Part shown: positions 38,721-40,165 of the stretch, piece by piece
Layout: the number at the start of each line of letters is the position of its first letter
Position numbering within the stretch: position 1 is the first letter of the stretch
Source of the DNA: Hydrogenophaga sp. 2FB
Lineage (GTDB): Bacteria; Pseudomonadota; Gammaproteobacteria; Burkholderiales; Burkholderiaceae_C
Length of the DNA stretch: 40,165 nucleotides
Direction: 5' to 3'
Assembly (NCBI RefSeq): GCF_005503365.1
Contig: NZ_SCML01000057.1
Location: forward strand, 1-40,165
Translations under genes and position numbers: made by a program
Notes under the pieces: model-generated
Seen by the model: the letters and a program-made list of their open reading frames with translations, nothing else
Told to the model about the DNA's origin: nothing
Database searches by the model: none

Positions 38721-40165
38721 TCAAGGCGAGGGCGAGCCCGTTTGGCGCGTGATGCGGCGGGCCAGCAGGGCCGCCAGCGCCGGCGCCAGGGCAAAGCTTG
38801 CGAATAGCCAGACCGCGGCGGAGCGCGCGCCCAGCGGACCGCCCGGGTCGGTGAGACCGGCGGCGTTCGCCACCAGGCCGGCGACCGCCGCGCCCACCGC
38901 CATGCCGTAGAGCTGGATGGTGGTGATGGCGGCAGACGCGGTGTCACCTTCACCAGCGGGCGCCAGGTTCAGCACACGGTTCAGCAGATGGGGCCAACCG
39001 ATGCCCACGCCGGCGCCCGCACCCGCCAGCGGCAGACCGCAGAGCAGCAGGCGCATGCCGGGGCTCAGGTCCGCGCTGCCGGGTACCACCACGGCCAGGG
39101 CCAGCAGGCTGATGGTGGTCAGCACGGGGCCGGCCCGCAGCAGGCGAGCGGCGGCGGCGCCATCGCGGCCCGACGACAGCAGCGAGCCCGCGCTCCAGCC
39201 ACCCGCCATGGCGGCGGTGAGATAACCCGCCGCCAGCGGCGGATAGCCGTGCAGCACTTGCAGGAAGTAGGGCACGTAGATCTCGGTCGTCGTGCCCACC
39301 AGCAGCAGTGCCACGATCGCGTACACCGCGCCCAGCGGCGAGCCCAGGACCGTCGCGCCGGAAGGCAGCAGGCGCACCGCGGCCTTGCGGTCCACCGCGA
39401 TAGCGATGGCGCCCAGGGCCAGGCCACCGGCCACGCCCAGGCCTTGCCACACCAGCAGCGGCGACACGCTGCCCGCGGCGATCAGCAGCACGGAGCCGGC
39501 GAGCAGGCCCACCTGCACAAAGGGCACGTCCGGCTTCTGACCACGGCCGGCCACGGCACCGGCTGCAGGGCGCAACTGCACCAGCACCACCAGTGCCTGC
39601 AACAGCGAGATCGGCAGCAGGATCCAGAAGGCCCAGCGCCAGTGGCCGGCCTCGGCGAACAGGCCGCCCGCGGCCGGGCCGCTCAGCGTGGCGATGCCCC
39701 ACATGCCGGAGACCAGCGCCACCGCGCGCAACCACAGGGCGGGCTCGAACACGACGCGGATCAGCGCGTAGCTCAAGGCCGCCAGGGTGCCCCCGCCCAG
39801 GCCTTGCACGCTGCGGCCGACCAGCATCCAGCCCATGGCGCCGGCGCTGGCGCAAATGGCCGAACCCAGCGCGAACACACCCAGGGCAGCAAGGCAGGCG
39901 CCGCGCGGCCCGAGGGAGGACAGCAGGCGCACCGAGAGCGCGGCGCCGACGATGGAGGCGACCACGAACAGGGTGGTGTTCCAGGCGTACCAGTCCAGCC
40001 CGCCGATGTCCTGCACCACCGAAGGCAGCACGGTGGTGACGATGTGCACGTTGATGGCGTGCAGGGCGACGCCGCCGGTCAGGGCGAGCGCGAGCCAGCC
40101 GTTTTTTCCTTTGAGCAAGTCGCTCCAGGAGGCGGTGGCGGGGAGGGGCGCGGTGAGGGTGGACA
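38721..40165 (-). CDS. MFS transporter (host), 5' end just outside window
   Basis: This protein of at least 481 residues has about 14 hydrophobic segments and the MFS opening GWLALALTGGVALHAINVHI, with VGRSVQGLGGGTLAALSYAL resembling motif C/A of drug-proton antiporters of the DHA2 family. It likely exports small molecules from the inner membrane. The frame is open to the window end; the last two bases (TG on the minus strand), followed by TCC ACC, fit a start codon lacking one base, so about one base is missing. It is 68 bases upstream of the TPR gene. Confidence 0.88.
   Translation of the reverse strand, partial: STLTAPLPATASWSDLLKGKNGWLALALTGGVALHAINVHIVTTVLPSVVQDIGGLDWYAWNTTLFVVASIVGAALSVRLLSSLGPRGACLAALGVFALGSAICASAGAMGWMLVGRSVQGLGGGTLAALSYALIRVVFEPALWLRAVALVSGMWGIATLSGPAAGGLFAEAGHWRWAFWILLPISLLQALVVLVQLRPAAGAVAGRGQKPDVPFVQVGLLAGSVLLIAAGSVSPLLVWQGLGVAGGLALGAIAIAVDRKAAVRLLPSGATVLGSPLGAVYAIVALLLVGTTTEIYVPYFLQVLHGYPPLAAGYLTAAMAGGWSAGSLLSSGRDGAAAARLLRAGPVLTTISLLALAVVVPGSADLSPGMRLLLCGLPLAGAGAGVGIGWPHLLNRVLNLAPAGEGDTASAAITTIQLYGMAVGAAVAGLVANAAGLTDPGGPLGARSAAVWLFASFALAPALAALLARRITRQTGSPSP

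Overview
The window is most of a temperate, podovirus-like prophage in a high-GC beta-proteobacterium. Codon choice, protein flavour and gene order suggest Burkholderiales (Comamonadaceae-like); this is inference, since no rRNA or host marker is present. Phage genes run from base 1 to the integrase at about 38,050. The right-hand host flank (38,335 to the end) carries a TPR protein and an MFS transporter on the minus strand. The left end of the prophage lies outside the window.

Layout. (1) 14-4434, minus strand: a leftward early operon with a YqaJ-type exonuclease, an ERF annealing protein and small accessory proteins, driven by a recognisable PL-like promoter (4477-4505). (2) 4599-7007, minus strand: a repressor transcript coding for a LexA/CI-type self-cleaving repressor, a small membrane protein, a BamE-like lipoprotein, a staphylococcal-type nuclease, a zinc-ribbon-like protein and a coiled-coil membrane protein, ended by a strong terminator (4548-4571). 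(3) 7018-7073: a three-site operator and PR promoter; the same palindrome occurs twice at PL. (4) 7081-14524, plus strand: Cro-like and CII-like regulators, an initiator gene carrying iterons (probable origin), DnaB helicase, RuvC-like resolvase, a solitary methyltransferase and small early genes. (5) 14514-31072, plus strand: terminase, portal, scaffold, capsid, collar fibre, connector, a nozzle protein apparently split into two genes, a GNAT-like protein and four internal/ejection proteins. (6) 30953-32190, minus strand: an inserted cassette of an ImmA/IrrE metallopeptidase, a two-TM protein and a 63-residue membrane protein, with its own promoter and palindromic operator. (7) 32504-36680: fibre genes, fibre-tail adaptor, holin, GH108 endolysin, a second holin-like protein and a bidirectionally placed terminator region. 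(8) 36778-38052, minus strand: P4-type tyrosine integrase.

How it works together: the repressor should hold PL and PR shut through five copies of a TTACCNNNNGGTAA-type site. SOS cleavage would release recombination genes to the left and replication genes to the right. Nearly every junction in the early and replication region overlaps by ATGA, GTGA or TGATG, implying translational coupling. A 14-16 base motif (GATCACTTTTYGGC) recurs ahead of portal, capsid (in a hairpin loop), fibre and holin genes and is a candidate late control element.

The least ordinary parts are: the repressor-linked nuclease/lipoprotein/membrane cluster (candidate superinfection exclusion), the reverse-strand ImmA cassette, a fibre made of nineteen uninterrupted 14-residue repeats followed by five 9-residue repeats, and the iteron clusters inside the initiator gene.
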